Shown: positions 17,614-26,732, counted from the first letter of the stretch. The stretch is DNA of 64,000 bases from Methylobacterium soli (GCF_008806385.1 NZ_VZZK01000009.1:62001-126000), one strand, 5' to 3'. Program-made: numbers and translations. The notes: generated by a model not told the origin, from the sequence alone.

Positions 17614-18939
17614 TCAGGCGAAGAAGCGATTGCCGGGGCGCGGCAGACCGAGATGGTCGCGCAGGGTCGTGCCCGCGTAATCGCGGCGGAACAGGCCGCG
17701 GCGCTGCAACTCCGGCACCAATCTGTCGACCACGTCGTCGAGCCCTTCCGGTACGAACGGAAACATCACGTTGAAGCCGTCGCAGGCACGGCCCTCGAGC
17801 CACTCCTCCATCCGGTCGGCGACTTGCGACGCCGTGCCAACCATCTGCAGCCCGCCATAGCCGCCAACCTTGCGGGCGAGTTCGCGCACGGTGGCGCCGG
17901 TCCGGTGCGCGTAGTCAACGATCTGCGCCTGCCCGCTCTTGCTGGCATTCGTCTCGGGGATCCCGGGGAGCGGTGCGTCGAGGTCGAAGCCCGAGGCATC
18001 GACGCCGAGCCGAACCGAGAGGTTGGCGAGCCCGCTGTCGGGGTGGACAAGGTCGTCGAGGCGCGCCTTCTTGGCCCTGGCCTCCGCCTCCGTCTCTCCC
18101 AGCACCACGAAGCAGCCGGGCAGGATCTTCAGGTGCTCCGGGTCGCGGCCCGCGGCCGGCATCCGGCTCTTCACGTCGGCATAGAAGGCCTGCGCGGCCT
18201 CCAGCGTGGAGCCCGATCCGAACACCATCTCGGCGGTCTCGGCCGCGATCTGGCGGCCGGCCTCGGAGGCGCCGGCCTGCACGATCACCGGCCAACCCTG
18301 GACCGGGCGCGCGATGTTGAGCGGCCCCTTCACCTTGAGGAAGTCGCCCCGATGATCGAGGACGTGCATCTTCTCGGTCTCGAAGAACAGGCCGCTCTCC
18401 GCGTCCATCCGGAAGGCGTCGTCGGCAAACGAATCCCATAGGCCCGTCACCACGTCGAAGAACTCGCGCGCGCGGGCGTAGCGGGTGGCGTGGTCGAGAT
18501 GCGCATCGCGCCCGAAGTTCAGCGCCTCGTCCGGATTGCCCGAGGTGACGAGGTTCCAGCCGGCGCGCCCCTTCGAGATGTGGTCGAGCGAGGCGAACTT
18601 CCGAGCCACATGATAGGGCTCGTTGTAGGTGGTCGAAGCGGTCGCGATTAGTCCGATGCGCTCGGTCAGCACGGCGAGCGCCGGCAGCAGCGTCAGCGGA
18701 TCGAACGAGGTCACGGTGGCCGAGCGCCGGAGTGCGGCCATCGGCATGTTCATCACGGCGAGGTGGTCGGCCATGAAGAATGCGTCGAACTTCGCGGCCT
18801 CCAGACGCCGCGCGAAATGCGCCAGGTGCTCGAAGTTGAAGTTCGCATCCGGATAGCCGCCCGGATAGCGCCACCAGGCGGTGTGGATCCCGATCGGGCG
18901 CATGAAGGCGCCGAGATGCAACTGGCGGTCCTGGCTCAT
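17614..18939 (-). CDS. LLM-class flavin-dependent monooxygenase (NtaA/SnaA/DszA family)
   Basis: The 441-residue enzyme matches the NtaA/SnaA/DszA branch of bacterial-luciferase-like monooxygenases: HLGAFMRPIGIHTAWWRYPG, FDAFFMADHLAV, STTYNEPYHVARKFASLDHIS, GRAGWNLVTSGNPDEALNFG and a C-terminal GFNVMFPFVPEGLDDVVDRLVPELQRRGLFR. Such enzymes use FMNH2 and O2 on amines, chelators or sulfones. Placement beside sulfonate genes suggests an organosulfur substrate. It starts at the ATG of MSQDRQ; a longer open frame to 19197 is spurious. It is last in a minus-strand operon (acyl-CoA dehydrogenase-like, ssuD, ssuA, cupin, LLM). Confidence 0.88.
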   Translation of the reverse strand: MSQDRQLHLGAFMRPIGIHTAWWRYPGGYPDANFNFEHLAHFARRLEAAKFDAFFMADHLAVMNMPMAALRRSATVTSFDPLTLLPALAVLTERIGLIATASTTYNEPYHVARKFASLDHISKGRAGWNLVTSGNPDEALNFGRDAHLDHATRYARAREFFDVVTGLWDSFADDAFRMDAESGLFFETEKMHVLDHRGDFLKVKGPLNIARPVQGWPVIVQAGASEAGRQIAAETAEMVFGSGSTLEAAQAFYADVKSRMPAAGRDPEHLKILPGCFVVLGETEAEARAKKARLDDLVHPDSGLANLSVRLGVDASGFDLDAPLPGIPETNASKSGQAQIVDYAHRTGATVRELARKVGGYGGLQMVGTASQVADRMEEWLEGRACDGFNVMFPFVPEGLDDVVDRLVPELQRRGLFRRDYAGTTLRDHLGLPRPGNRFFA

Positions 18940-18958
18940 GCGTGCGCGCTCCGGCGGA

Positions 18959-19528
18959 TCAAGGATGCTTGTGGATGGGATCGATCCAGTGGACGGCCTC
19001 GGGCCGCTCCACCGGCTCGACATCGGGCAGGTTGACGACGACCGCCTCGTTGTCCGAGCGCACCAGCACGCAATGCAGGGGCTCGTCCGTCGAGGCATTG
19101 ATCTCCTGATGCGGCACGAAGGGGGGCACGAAGATGAAGTCGCCGGGCCCCGCCTCGGCGACGTATTCGAGCCGCTCGCCCCAGCGCATCCGGGCACGGC
19201 CCGAGACGATGTAGATCACGCTCTCGAGCGCCCCGTGGTGGTGCACGCCGGTCTTGGCGTCGGGCTCGATCGCCACGGTGCCGGCCCAGATCTTCTGCGT
19301 ACCCACGCGCGCGTGGTTGATCGCCGCCTGGCGGAACATGCCGGGCGTCTGGGCGGTGTTCGGATCGAGCTGGCCGCCCGGGATCACCCGAACCCCGTCA
19401 TGCTTCCAGCGCGCTTCCCCGGCCGGGCCGGCGCGGGCCTCTCCGGCCTCGGGGGCAGCCTCCCCATGCGCGTGGTCAGGGTCGTCGGCTTCGTGGTGGT
19501 GCGTGTGGCCGTCGCCGCTATCGTGCAT
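18959..19528 (-). CDS. Cupin-domain protein with a His-rich N-terminus
   Basis: At 189 residues, this single-domain cupin carries GVHHHGALESVIYIVSG and GDFIFVPPFVPHQEIN as the two metal-binding motifs. Before the cupin is a His/Asp-rich segment (HDSGDGHTHHHEADDPDHAH) that may bind metal or chaperone it. AGAGGAAG precedes the ATG at 19528; upstream in-frame residues lack such support. It lies 19 bases from both neighbouring operon genes. It may be a dioxygenase or metal-dependent helper of sulfur-compound breakdown; the reaction is not known. Confidence 0.75.
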   Translation of the reverse strand: MHDSGDGHTHHHEADDPDHAHGEAAPEAGEARAGPAGEARWKHDGVRVIPGGQLDPNTAQTPGMFRQAAINHARVGTQKIWAGTVAIEPDAKTGVHHHGALESVIYIVSGRARMRWGERLEYVAEAGPGDFIFVPPFVPHQEINASTDEPLHCVLVRSDNEAVVVNLPDVEPVERPEAVHWIDPIHKHP

Positions 19529-19547
19529 GTCGCTTCCTCTGGCCGCA

Positions 19548-20486
19548 TCATCGCACGGCTGCGAGCGCTTCGGAGAACGAGGCATCGAGGATTGCCTCGG
19601 CGCGGGGTGACCTGGCCTGCGGGATCAGCCCGGCGCGGACGTAGAGATCGATGATGCGCTGCTCGTCGGCGATCACCGCCGCGTCGATCGGCACGGCGCG
19701 ATACTGCGCCCGCCCAAACCAGCGCAGCGGCACTGCCTCGGGCATGCCGATCAGCTTCGACCAGAGAGCGGCATAGGGCGCGGGATCCTTGAGCGCCCAG
19801 GCCCGGGCCTGAGCGAGGCGGCTCGCATAGTCGGCGAGCAAAGCGCGCTTCGCCTTCAGCGCCGTGTCGCTCGCCACCGCAAAGCTCAGGCCCGGCGTGA
19901 TGCCGTTGCCGTCGCGTACTACGCGCACGAGGCCGGCGAGCTCGGCCGCCGAGGTGTAGGGCTCCCAGGTTGACCACGCGTCGACGGCGCCCGAGGCCAG
20001 CGCGAGCTTGGCGTCGGCCGGGGGCAGGAAATGCAGGCGCGCGCCGCCGGCCGGCAGGCCTGCCTCTTCGAGGGCCGCCAGCACGACCTGATGGCCGATC
20101 GAGCCGCGATTGGTGGCGATGCGCTTGTCCTTCAGGTCCTGCACGCTGCGGATCGGCGAATCGGGTCGGACCAGGATCGCGAGCCCGTCCTGCCGGTTGC
20201 GGAAGGCCAGGAAAGCCTTCACCGGCACACCGGCGGCCGCCGCGAAGGTGAAGGGCGCGTCGCCCACTCCGCCAGCGTCGATCGCGCCGGCATTGAGCGC
20301 TTCCAGCAGCGGCGCCGCCGCCGGGAACTCGCTCCATTCGAGCCTGTAGGGCAGCCCGTCGAGGACGCCCGCGGCCTCCATGAGCGCCCGGGCGTTCCCG
20401 CGCTGATCGCCGACCCGCAGCACCTCCCCGGCCCAGGCGGGCGCAAGGGCGAGAAGTGCCAGGAACGCGAGGATGAGGGCCCGCAT
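19548..20486 (-). CDS. ssuA: Aliphatic sulfonate ABC transporter substrate-binding protein (SsuA-like)
   Basis: This 312-residue periplasmic protein has a signal peptide (LILAFLALLALAPAWA) and the SsuA/TauA pattern: LRVGDQRGNARALMEAAGVLD, LEWSEFPAAAPLLEALNAGAIDAGGVGDAPF, RPDSPIRSVQDLKDKRIATNRGSIGH and VDAWSTWEPYTS. It would deliver alkanesulfonates. Its stop overlaps the SsuD-like gene's last base region, so they are translationally coupled. No permease or ATPase adjoins it on this strand; it may share the transporters encoded at 24.4-26.2 or 28.7 kb. Confidence 0.88.
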   Translation of the reverse strand: MRALILAFLALLALAPAWAGEVLRVGDQRGNARALMEAAGVLDGLPYRLEWSEFPAAAPLLEALNAGAIDAGGVGDAPFTFAAAAGVPVKAFLAFRNRQDGLAILVRPDSPIRSVQDLKDKRIATNRGSIGHQVVLAALEEAGLPAGGARLHFLPPADAKLALASGAVDAWSTWEPYTSAAELAGLVRVVRDGNGITPGLSFAVASDTALKAKRALLADYASRLAQARAWALKDPAPYAALWSKLIGMPEAVPLRWFGRAQYRAVPIDAAVIADEQRIIDLYVRAGLIPQARSPRAEAILDASFSEALAAVR

Positions 20487-21583
20487 CAGGCGGCCTCCGC
20501 CGTGCCGCCGCGGCGCGCGAGCAGATCCTTGAAGGCCGGCAGCAGCGCCCGACCGAATTGGAGTGCGTCCTCCAGGGGGTCGAAGCCGCGGATCAGGAAG
20601 GTGCGCACGCCGAGATCGTGGTAGTCGAGGAGCGCGTCCGCCACCTGTTCGGGCGTGCCGACGAGGGCGGTGGAATTGCCGGCCGCGCCGGTCTCGGCGG
20701 CGATCGCCGTGTAGAGGCGCTTATCGAGCCGCGGCCCAGCCGCTGCCGCCGCGAGGAGGCGGCGCGAGCCCTCGTTCTGCGGCGCGGTCGCCGGGCCGAG
20801 GCCCTTGGCCGCCCGCTGCGCTCGGGTTTCGGCGAGGATGCCCTCGGCCCGCGCCCAGGCCTGCTCGTCCGTCTCGGCGAGGATCGGGCGCAGCGACAGG
20901 CTGAAGCGGGGCGCGCGCCCGTGCGGGGCCGCTGCCGCCCGCACCCGGGCGATCAACTCGCGGACCTGATCCTGCGTCTCGCCCCAGAGAGCGTAGGTGT
21001 CGGCGTGTCGCCCGGCGACCGCGAGCGCTGCCGGCGAGGCACCGCCGAAATAGACCGGGATCTCGGTGATGGGCTTTACCTCCGAGAAGCCGCCCGCAAC
21101 GCGGTAATACGCGCCCGCGTAGTCGAAGGGCGCCTCCGACCTCCAGGACAAGCGCAGGATGTCGAGGAATTCCTGCGTCCGGGCATAGCGCTCGTCCTTC
21201 GTCAGGTGGTCGCCGTCCCGGGCGAGGTCGCGGTCGTCACCGCCGCTGATCGCATGGATCGCGACGCGCCCGCCCGTGAGCTGGTCGAGCGTCGCGAACT
21301 GGCGCGCGGCGACCGTGGGCGCGACGAAGCCGGGGCGGTGCGCGATCATCAGGCCGACCCGCTTCGTCACCGCCGCGATCTCGGCGGCGATCAGCAGCGG
21401 GTCGGGCGCCGTGGAGTAGGAGGCGACCAGCACGCGGTCGAAGCCGCCCCATTCGTGCGCCTGGGCCAGGAGGCGCAGGTAGTCGCGGTCGATGACCCCG
21501 CCCTCCGGCGCGTGGGTCTCCGACACCTCGCGCGGGGCGACGAAGCCGATGAACTCGGTCTGCTCGGGGTTCAGCAGGCTCAT
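20486..21583 (-). CDS. ssuD: FMNH2-dependent alkanesulfonate monooxygenase (SsuD-like)
   Basis: The 365-residue LLM enzyme shows SsuD features: EFIGFVAPREVSETHAPEGGVIDRDYLRLLAQAHEWGGFDRVLV, HRPGFVAPTVAARQFATLDQLTGGRVAIH, GGDDRDLARDGD and GTPEQVADALLDY. SsuD cleaves C-S bonds of sulfonates to sulfite and aldehyde using FMNH2. The ATG at 21583 is supported by the family start. The open frame continues without a stop into the upstream acyl-CoA dehydrogenase-like gene because of a frameshift there, giving a misleading 755-codon frame. No flavin reductase gene is nearby. Confidence 0.88.
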   Translation of the reverse strand: MSLLNPEQTEFIGFVAPREVSETHAPEGGVIDRDYLRLLAQAHEWGGFDRVLVASYSTAPDPLLIAAEIAAVTKRVGLMIAHRPGFVAPTVAARQFATLDQLTGGRVAIHAISGGDDRDLARDGDHLTKDERYARTQEFLDILRLSWRSEAPFDYAGAYYRVAGGFSEVKPITEIPVYFGGASPAALAVAGRHADTYALWGETQDQVRELIARVRAAAAPHGRAPRFSLSLRPILAETDEQAWARAEGILAETRAQRAAKGLGPATAPQNEGSRRLLAAAAAGPRLDKRLYTAIAAETGAAGNSTALVGTPEQVADALLDYHDLGVRTFLIRGFDPLEDALQFGRALLPAFKDLLARRGGTAEAA

Positions 21584-21609
21584 GGGGAAGGTTCCTGTGC
21601 GCTCTTCGG

Positions 21610-22753
21610 TCAGCGGTCGAGGACGGCGCGGCCGGCGGCGGACCGCACGGCATCGCCTTGCGGCCAGTGGATGCGCGCGCAGAGCACGTCGCGCAGGTGG
21701 CGTTCCAGCGGGTTCTTCCGCGACAGCGCGGCGTTCCCGCAGAGTTCGGCGACGCGCTGCACCGCCTGGATCGCGTTCTCCGTGACGGTGACCTTCACGA
21801 AGCCGGCTCCGCGCGGCCGGTGGGCGTCCGGCATCGGTCTCCCCGGCGAGGCTCGCGACGAGGCGCAGATTCACTGCGAGCAACCGCTCGTTCTCACCGA
21901 CGGCCTCGTGGAAGCGCGGCAGGCTCGCGAGCGGCGCACCGAGGCTACCGGGCCGGCGCTCGCGCAGGAAGCGAATGAACCAAGCTTGCGCCGCCTGCGC
22001 GACGCCGTCGTAGAGGGCGGCGAGGAGCGCGCAACTCCAGGCCTGCTGCAGCGCGTCCGGGGCCTGCCAGCCGGCGGGCGGTCGCAGGTCCACAGCGTTC
22101 GCGCCCGGCACAAAGACGTTCTCGAAGACCACGTCGTGGCTGCCCGAGGCACGCAGGCCCAGATGGTCCCAGGTCTCCTCGATCCGGATGCCCGGCGCGC
22201 CGAACGGGACGAGCAGGTTGCCGATCCAGGGTTTGGGTTCGTCGGTGCGGACAAAGACGACGCCGTAGGCGAGCGCCGGCGCGCCCGTGGAGTAGATCTT
22301 GCGGCCTGTGACCCGCCAGCCGTCGCCGGTGCGTCGCGCCACCGTCTCCGGCAGGCCGCCGCGGGCCGGGGTGCCGAGTTCGGGCTCGACGCGGAGCGCG
22401 TTGATGAGCGCGCCGCTGGACACCGCCTCCCGCCCGACCCTGTCCGAGAGGGCCCGCGGCCAGGGCGAGCCCTCGCGGTGGATCAGCCCGTGATTGAGCA
22501 GCGTCATCGCCAGGACGAGGGCGGTGCCCGGATCACCCGCGCCGATCGTCCCGACGACCTCCGCGGCGCGCGCGAGCCCTGCGCCGCCACCGCCGAGCCG
22601 GCGTGGCACCGTGAGGGCGAGGAGACCGGCCTCATGCAGGGCCGCGAGGCTGGCATGCGGGAAGGCGCCGCTGCGGTCGTGCTCGGCCGCGTGGGCTGCG
22701 AAGCCCTCGGCGAGCGTGCGGGCGGGATCGGGCGGCGGGACGGCGACGGTCAT
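21610..22753 (-). pseudogene. SfnB-like acyl-CoA dehydrogenase-family flavoenzyme, frameshifted
   Basis: From ATG 22753 the frame reads an acyl-CoA dehydrogenase fold of the SfnB sulfur-acquisition type (LHEAGLLALTVPRRLGG, GDPGTALVLAMTLLNHG, WDHLGLRASGSHDVVFENVFVP) up to VASLAGETDAG. The remaining C-terminus (FVKVTVTENAIQAVQRVAELCGNAALSRKNPLERHLRDVLCARIHWPQGD) is found in another frame ending at 21610. The switch lies near 21830-21840 and needs a single-base change. It is a pseudogene or a sequencing error. Intact, the protein would be an FMNH2-dependent oxidoreductase heading the ssuD-ssuA operon. Confidence 0.8.
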
Positions 22754-23301
22754 GGGGATTCGCGAAGGCAGAGGCCGCCGCGGCGAAACCCGGGAGCCAG
22801 GGCCTCAGGATCGGACCGGATCGTCAGGTCGTCAACGCAGTCGATTTCTAAAAATCAGTCTACAGGGGGGGATATTCTTCGCGGATTAGATGATGGGCGA
22901 GCATAAAAATGCGATCTCGGTTCGATGGTGCGCAAGATATCATCTTCCGATCTTCCAGGAATGCCGCTCGAAACCGCCGGCGGCATGATCGTCGATCGGT
23001 CGGCTAGCTCGCGAGCCGCCGATCCGACCCAAGCTGCAGGCGTGCCGGTCTAAGGCAGGACCGATGCCAGCGCACAAGAACGTTCTCGCGGAGCAATCCT
23101 GGGCGAATATACACATGCTGCGGATGGACAAGAATGAGAATACGCTTTCGTTGACATCGTGGTCTCGTGATTGAAAATTAAATACATCGGTTCCCCCAGA
23201 GAGCCGTTCTCAGAACTGCGCCGGCACGCTGCCCGAATGACCGGACGGTGTCGCCTGCGCGCCGTCCGCCCGTGCCCACCGCCGCGCGGCACCCGGAGAC
23301 C
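22754..23301. promoter_or_regulatory. Divergent intergenic region between two sulfonate operons
   Basis: About 550 bases, with an A/T-rich core (22840-22960 and 23090-23200), separate the two divergent operons and must hold both promoters. Small inverted repeats such as GATTT-N4-AAATC near 22842 are visible. No recognisable CysB or Cbl site can be claimed by eye. A 35-codon frame at 23063 is not supported. Confidence 0.4.
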
Positions 23302-24387
23302 ATGATGACTGACAAGCCTCAGCGCCCCGGCATCGCGCCGTCGCGCCGGTTCCTGCTGAGCGCAGGCGCGGCCGCGGCGGCTTTGCCCCTGTTCGGCGTG
23401 AGCGCCGGCCGCGCCTGGGGGCCCGGCCCGGCCGCCCCGTTCGATCCCGGTCCGCTCTGCCAGCCGGCCGCCGCGGAGGGGCCGGCGGGCCCGCTGAAGC
23501 CGATCAGGCTCGCCTGGAACGCCACAGCGATCTGCACCGCCGCGGCGCCGCTCGCCAAGGAGCGGGGCATCTTCGCGAGGCACGGGCTCGACGTGGAGTT
23601 CGTCAATTTCGGAGGCTCCACCGAGGCGCTGCTCGAAGCAATCGCCACCGGCAAGGCTGATGCCGGCATTGGCATGGCTCTGCGCTGGCTGAAGCCTCTG
23701 GAGCAAGGCTTCGACGTGAAGATCACCGCAGGCCTCCATGGCGGCTGCCTGCGCCTGCTCGGGGCGAAATCCGCCGGCATCACCGAGATCGCGGCCCTCA
23801 AGGGCAAGACCATCGCGATCAGCGACCATGCGAGCCCGGCCAAGAACTTCTTCGGATTGTTGCTGGCCAAGGCTGGGATCGACCCCGAGAGCGGCGTCGA
23901 GTGGCGGCCATACCCGGCCGACCTCCTGAACCTCGCGGTCGAGAAGGGCGAGGCGCAGGCGCTCGCCGATGCCGATCCGCGCACCTGGATCTGGCTGAAG
24001 GATCAGCGCTTCACGGAGGTCGCCACGAATCTGTCTGGCGAATACGCCGACCGCACCTGCTGTGTCGTAGCGTTGCGCGGCAGCTTGATCCGCAACGACC
24101 GCGCCGCCGCGGCCGCCCTGACCCGCGCGGTGCTGGAGGCCGGCCACCGCGTCCACGAGAACCCGGAGGATGCCGCCCGGATCTTCTCCGGCTACGGCGG
24201 CAAGGGCTCGGTGGAGGACCTCGCCGCGATGCTGCGCAGCCAGCACCACGGCGACCGCCCGGTCGGGGCCGACCTCAAGCGGCAACTCGTCCTCTACGGC
24301 GACGAGTTGAAGCAGGTGAACGTTCTCAAGCGCACCACCGATACGGCGAAGTTCGCCGAGCGCGTCTACGCCGACGTGCTGAGCTGA
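23302..24387 (+). CDS. Tat-exported ABC substrate-binding protein (NrtA/SsuA/TauA-like)
   Basis: The roughly 361-residue binding protein has a twin-arginine signal (SRRFLLSAGAAAAALPLFGVSAG), so it may be exported folded. The mature part has the sulfonate/nitrate/taurine-binding pattern: IRLAWNATAICTAAAPLAKERGIFARHGLDVEF, GGSTEALLEAIATGKADAGIGM and LKGKTIAISD. GGAG lies three bases before the first of two adjacent ATGs, so 23305 may be the real start. Cognate permease and ATPase genes follow at 24398 and 25393. The ligand is probably an organosulfur compound, judged from context. Confidence 0.85.
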   Translation: MMTDKPQRPGIAPSRRFLLSAGAAAAALPLFGVSAGRAWGPGPAAPFDPGPLCQPAAAEGPAGPLKPIRLAWNATAICTAAAPLAKERGIFARHGLDVEFVNFGGSTEALLEAIATGKADAGIGMALRWLKPLEQGFDVKITAGLHGGCLRLLGAKSAGITEIAALKGKTIAISDHASPAKNFFGLLLAKAGIDPESGVEWRPYPADLLNLAVEKGEAQALADADPRTWIWLKDQRFTEVATNLSGEYADRTCCVVALRGSLIRNDRAAAAALTRAVLEAGHRVHENPEDAARIFSGYGGKGSVEDLAAMLRSQHHGDRPVGADLKRQLVLYGDELKQVNVLKRTTDTAKFAERVYADVLS

Positions 24388-24397
24388 GGGCGCCCGC

Positions 24398-25399
24398 ATG
24401 ACAAGCCTAACCAGCTTCGTGGGCACCATCCCGCAAGGCACCAGCCATCGCTTCCTGCATCTGCCGTTGCGCGCCCTCGCGGTGGGGGCGGCCTGGCTCG
24501 CGCTCGCGGGGGCGACCTACGCCCTGCCGGAAGAGGGCGACTTCCCCTACACAGCCACGCTCGCGGGCGCTGCCCTCTTCCTCGGAGCGGCGACGCCGCT
24601 CGCGGCGGCGTTCGCCAACCGGCTTGGGCGGTTCGGCGCGTCCCTGGCCCACTGGACACCCTGGCTCGCCGTGCTGGCGCTCGCCTTCCTCGCCTGGGAA
24701 CTCGTGACCGCGAAGTTCGCGCTCCTGCCGATGCCGTTCTTCCCGCCGCCGCAGGCGATCCTGGAGGTCTTCCTGGAAGACTGGCCGAAGCTCGGCGGCA
24801 GCATCCTGAACTCGCTGAAGCTGCTGGCCGGCGGCTACCTGATCGGGGCCGCGCTCGGCTTCGCGGCGGGCGTCGCCATCGGCTGGTCGAAGACGGTGGG
24901 GTATTGGGCGCATCCGATCCTGCGCTTCGTCGGCCCGCTGCCCGCGACCGCCTGGCTGCCGCTCGCCTTCTTCGTCTTTCCCTCCTCGTGGTCGGCGAGC
25001 ACCTTTCTCGTCGCGCTCGCCACGGGCTTCCCCGTCACCGTACTGACCTGGTCGGGGGTGGCAGGGGTCAACAAGGCCTATTTCGATGTGGCGCGCACCC
25101 TCGGCGCCTCGCCGGCCTTCCTCGTCCTGCGGGTGGCGATCCCGGCGGCGCTGCCGCACGTCTTCGTCGGCCTGTTCATGGGGCTCGGCGGGTCCTTCGC
25201 GGTGCTGGTGGTGGCCGAGATGCTCGGCGTGAAGTCCGGCCTCGGCTGGTACCTGCAATGGGCGCAAGGCTGGGCGGCCTACGCCAACATGTACGCGGCG
25301 CTGATCGTGATGGCACTGATGTGCTCCGGGCTGATCACCTTGCTGTTCCGCCTGCGCGACCGGGTCCTCTCTTGGCAGAAGGGGCTGGTGCAATGGTAG
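24398..25399 (+). CDS. ABC transporter permease (SsuC/TauC-type)
   Basis: This is a 333-residue inner-membrane protein with extra N-terminal membrane segments (ALAVGAAWLALAGATYAL, ATLAGAALFLGAATPLAAAF). The standard permease core with the EAA loop signature (VARTLGASPAFLVLRVAIPAALPHVFVGL) follows. The gene starts 11 bases after the binding protein and overlaps the ATPase by seven bases (ATGGTAG), so the three form an operon. Substrate specificity is taken from the operon, not from the permease. Confidence 0.85.
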   Translation: MTSLTSFVGTIPQGTSHRFLHLPLRALAVGAAWLALAGATYALPEEGDFPYTATLAGAALFLGAATPLAAAFANRLGRFGASLAHWTPWLAVLALAFLAWELVTAKFALLPMPFFPPPQAILEVFLEDWPKLGGSILNSLKLLAGGYLIGAALGFAAGVAIGWSKTVGYWAHPILRFVGPLPATAWLPLAFFVFPSSWSASTFLVALATGFPVTVLTWSGVAGVNKAYFDVARTLGASPAFLVLRVAIPAALPHVFVGLFMGLGGSFAVLVVAEMLGVKSGLGWYLQWAQGWAAYANMYAALIVMALMCSGLITLLFRLRDRVLSWQKGLVQW

Positions 25400-26193
25400 C
25401 CGCAACGCGCGAGCGCCCCGCCGCCGAGATCGACCCCGGGAGGGGCGGTGCCCGGCTGACGGTCGAGACCGTCTCCCATGCCTTCGACATCCGCGGCACT
25501 CCCCTGCCGGTGCTCGAGCGGGTAAGCCTCACGGTGGAGCCTGGCCGCTTCGTGGCGCTGCTCGGCGCCTCGGGCTGCGGCAAGTCCACCCTGCTGCGGC
25601 TCGTCGCCGGCCTGGAGCCGCCGGACGCGGGCCGCATCGCGGTCGACGGCACGGCGGTGACCGGGCCCGATCCATCGCGTCTCCTCGTCTTCCAGGACCC
25701 TACCCTCTATCCTTGGCGCACGGTGCGCGGGAACGTGGCTCTGGGCCTGGAGGCGCGGGGCCTCGGCCGCGAGCGAGCGGCCCGTGCGGACGCGGCCTTG
25801 CGCCTCGTGGGTCTCGATGGGTTCGCCGAGGTCTATCCGCACCAGCTCTCGGGCGGCATGGCCCAGCGCGCAGCGCTCGCCCGAGCCCTGGTGAACGAGC
25901 CCCGCCTGCTCCTGCTCGACGAGCCCCTCGGCAAGCTCGACGCGCTGACCCGGCTCGCCATGCAGGCTGAGATCCTGCGCCTCTGGCAGAAGGCGCGCTT
26001 CACCGCGCTCCTCGTCACGCACGATGTCGAGGAGGCGCTGGTGCTCGCCGAGCGAGTCGTCGTGCTCTCCGACCGCCCGGCCGCGATCCGGGCCGACATC
26101 CCTGTCGAGCGGCCCTATCCGCGCCACCGGGACGATCCAGAACTGGTGCGCCAGCGCCGCGAGATCCTGGGGATCCTCGGCCAGCCCGCCTGA
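25393..26193 (+). CDS. ABC transporter ATP-binding protein (SsuB/TauB-type)
   Basis: At 266 residues it has all ABC motifs: Walker A GASGCGKST, Q-loop VFQDPTLYPW, signature LSGGMAQRAALARAL, Walker B LLLLDEPLGKLD and H-loop VTHDVEEAL. The start codon lies inside the permease stop. It energises the permease encoded immediately upstream. After its stop the plus-strand operon is interrupted by a minus-strand flavoprotein remnant before the next ABC module begins at 26733. Confidence 0.88.
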   Translation: MVAATRERPAAEIDPGRGGARLTVETVSHAFDIRGTPLPVLERVSLTVEPGRFVALLGASGCGKSTLLRLVAGLEPPDAGRIAVDGTAVTGPDPSRLLVFQDPTLYPWRTVRGNVALGLEARGLGRERAARADAALRLVGLDGFAEVYPHQLSGGMAQRAALARALVNEPRLLLLDEPLGKLDALTRLAMQAEILRLWQKARFTALLVTHDVEEALVLAERVVVLSDRPAAIRADIPVERPYPRHRDDPELVRQRREILGILGQPA

Positions 26194-26204
26194 GCCGCAT
26201 CTGC

Positions 26205-26547
26205 TCGCTGACTCCGCGCCCATCCACTTTCCGCAAGATCGTGTGGCAGAACCATTCTGCGTCGTTCTTGCCCGGGAAGTCGGTGCGGTTGTGGTAGAGG
26301 CCCGAGCGGCTCCCGTGCGCTGGAGCGAGGCGCGGGCGACCGTCCCGGCGCAGTCGCGGATCGAGAAAGCTTCGAGTGCCCGCATCGGTTCGTGGCTGTC
26401 GCGGGCGACCATGCAGGTCTCAAGATCCTCGCGGATCTCACCCAGGCGGCGCCGCCGGATCTCCATCTTCGCCGTCACCTTCGGCGGCTGAAAGTCGTCG
26501 TTCACGAAGCGGCGGGTCTTGTACGCGATCTGGTTGGGAGCAGGCAA
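26205..26547 (-). pseudogene. C-terminal remnant of a fumarate-reductase/APS-reductase-like flavoprotein
   Basis: Two minus-strand frames together read RRRRLGEIREDLETCMVARDSHEPMRALEAFSIRDCAGTVARASLQRT and, after a frame change near 26310, YHNRTDFPGKNDAEWFCHTILRKVDG. This is the helical C-terminal region of succinate dehydrogenase/fumarate reductase flavoprotein relatives, where a similar LEA..I.D.A....RASL.R.ES stretch is followed by RTDFP..ND. FAD-binding and catalytic parts are absent. In other bacteria such flavoproteins sit beside sulfonate transporters, so this gene was probably part of the cluster before decay. Confidence 0.6.
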
Positions 26548-26732
26548 CGATGCAATCTATCTTCATCTCTTGGTCGCAAAGAATAATCTCGCCGAGTTGG
26601 CGCAATGTTTAGATTTTGTATCCATTGATATTCCCGTCTCTCATCGGTCATTTTGGCCTTACGCGGCCCTCGGTGCCGATCGTCGGCTCGTTCGGCCGGG
26701 GGCGGTGCGGCCGCGCCCAGTTTTCCGGATCG

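Noticed and set aside
17614..19197. A 527-residue LLM protein with an N-terminal extension
   Set aside because: The extra 86 residues are antisense-like Ser/Arg/Pro sequence overlapping the cupin gene; the family begins at the ATG at 18939.
20486..22753. A 755-residue fusion of acyl-CoA dehydrogenase and SsuD
   Set aside because: The C-terminal third of the dehydrogenase lies in another frame, and the in-frame linker is Arg/Pro-rich non-coding sequence. It is a frameshift artefact.
25279..26547. A 422-residue minus-strand protein opposite the ABC ATPase
   Set aside because: Only the first part (the flavoprotein remnant) is natural; the rest is antisense to the ATPase and permease genes.
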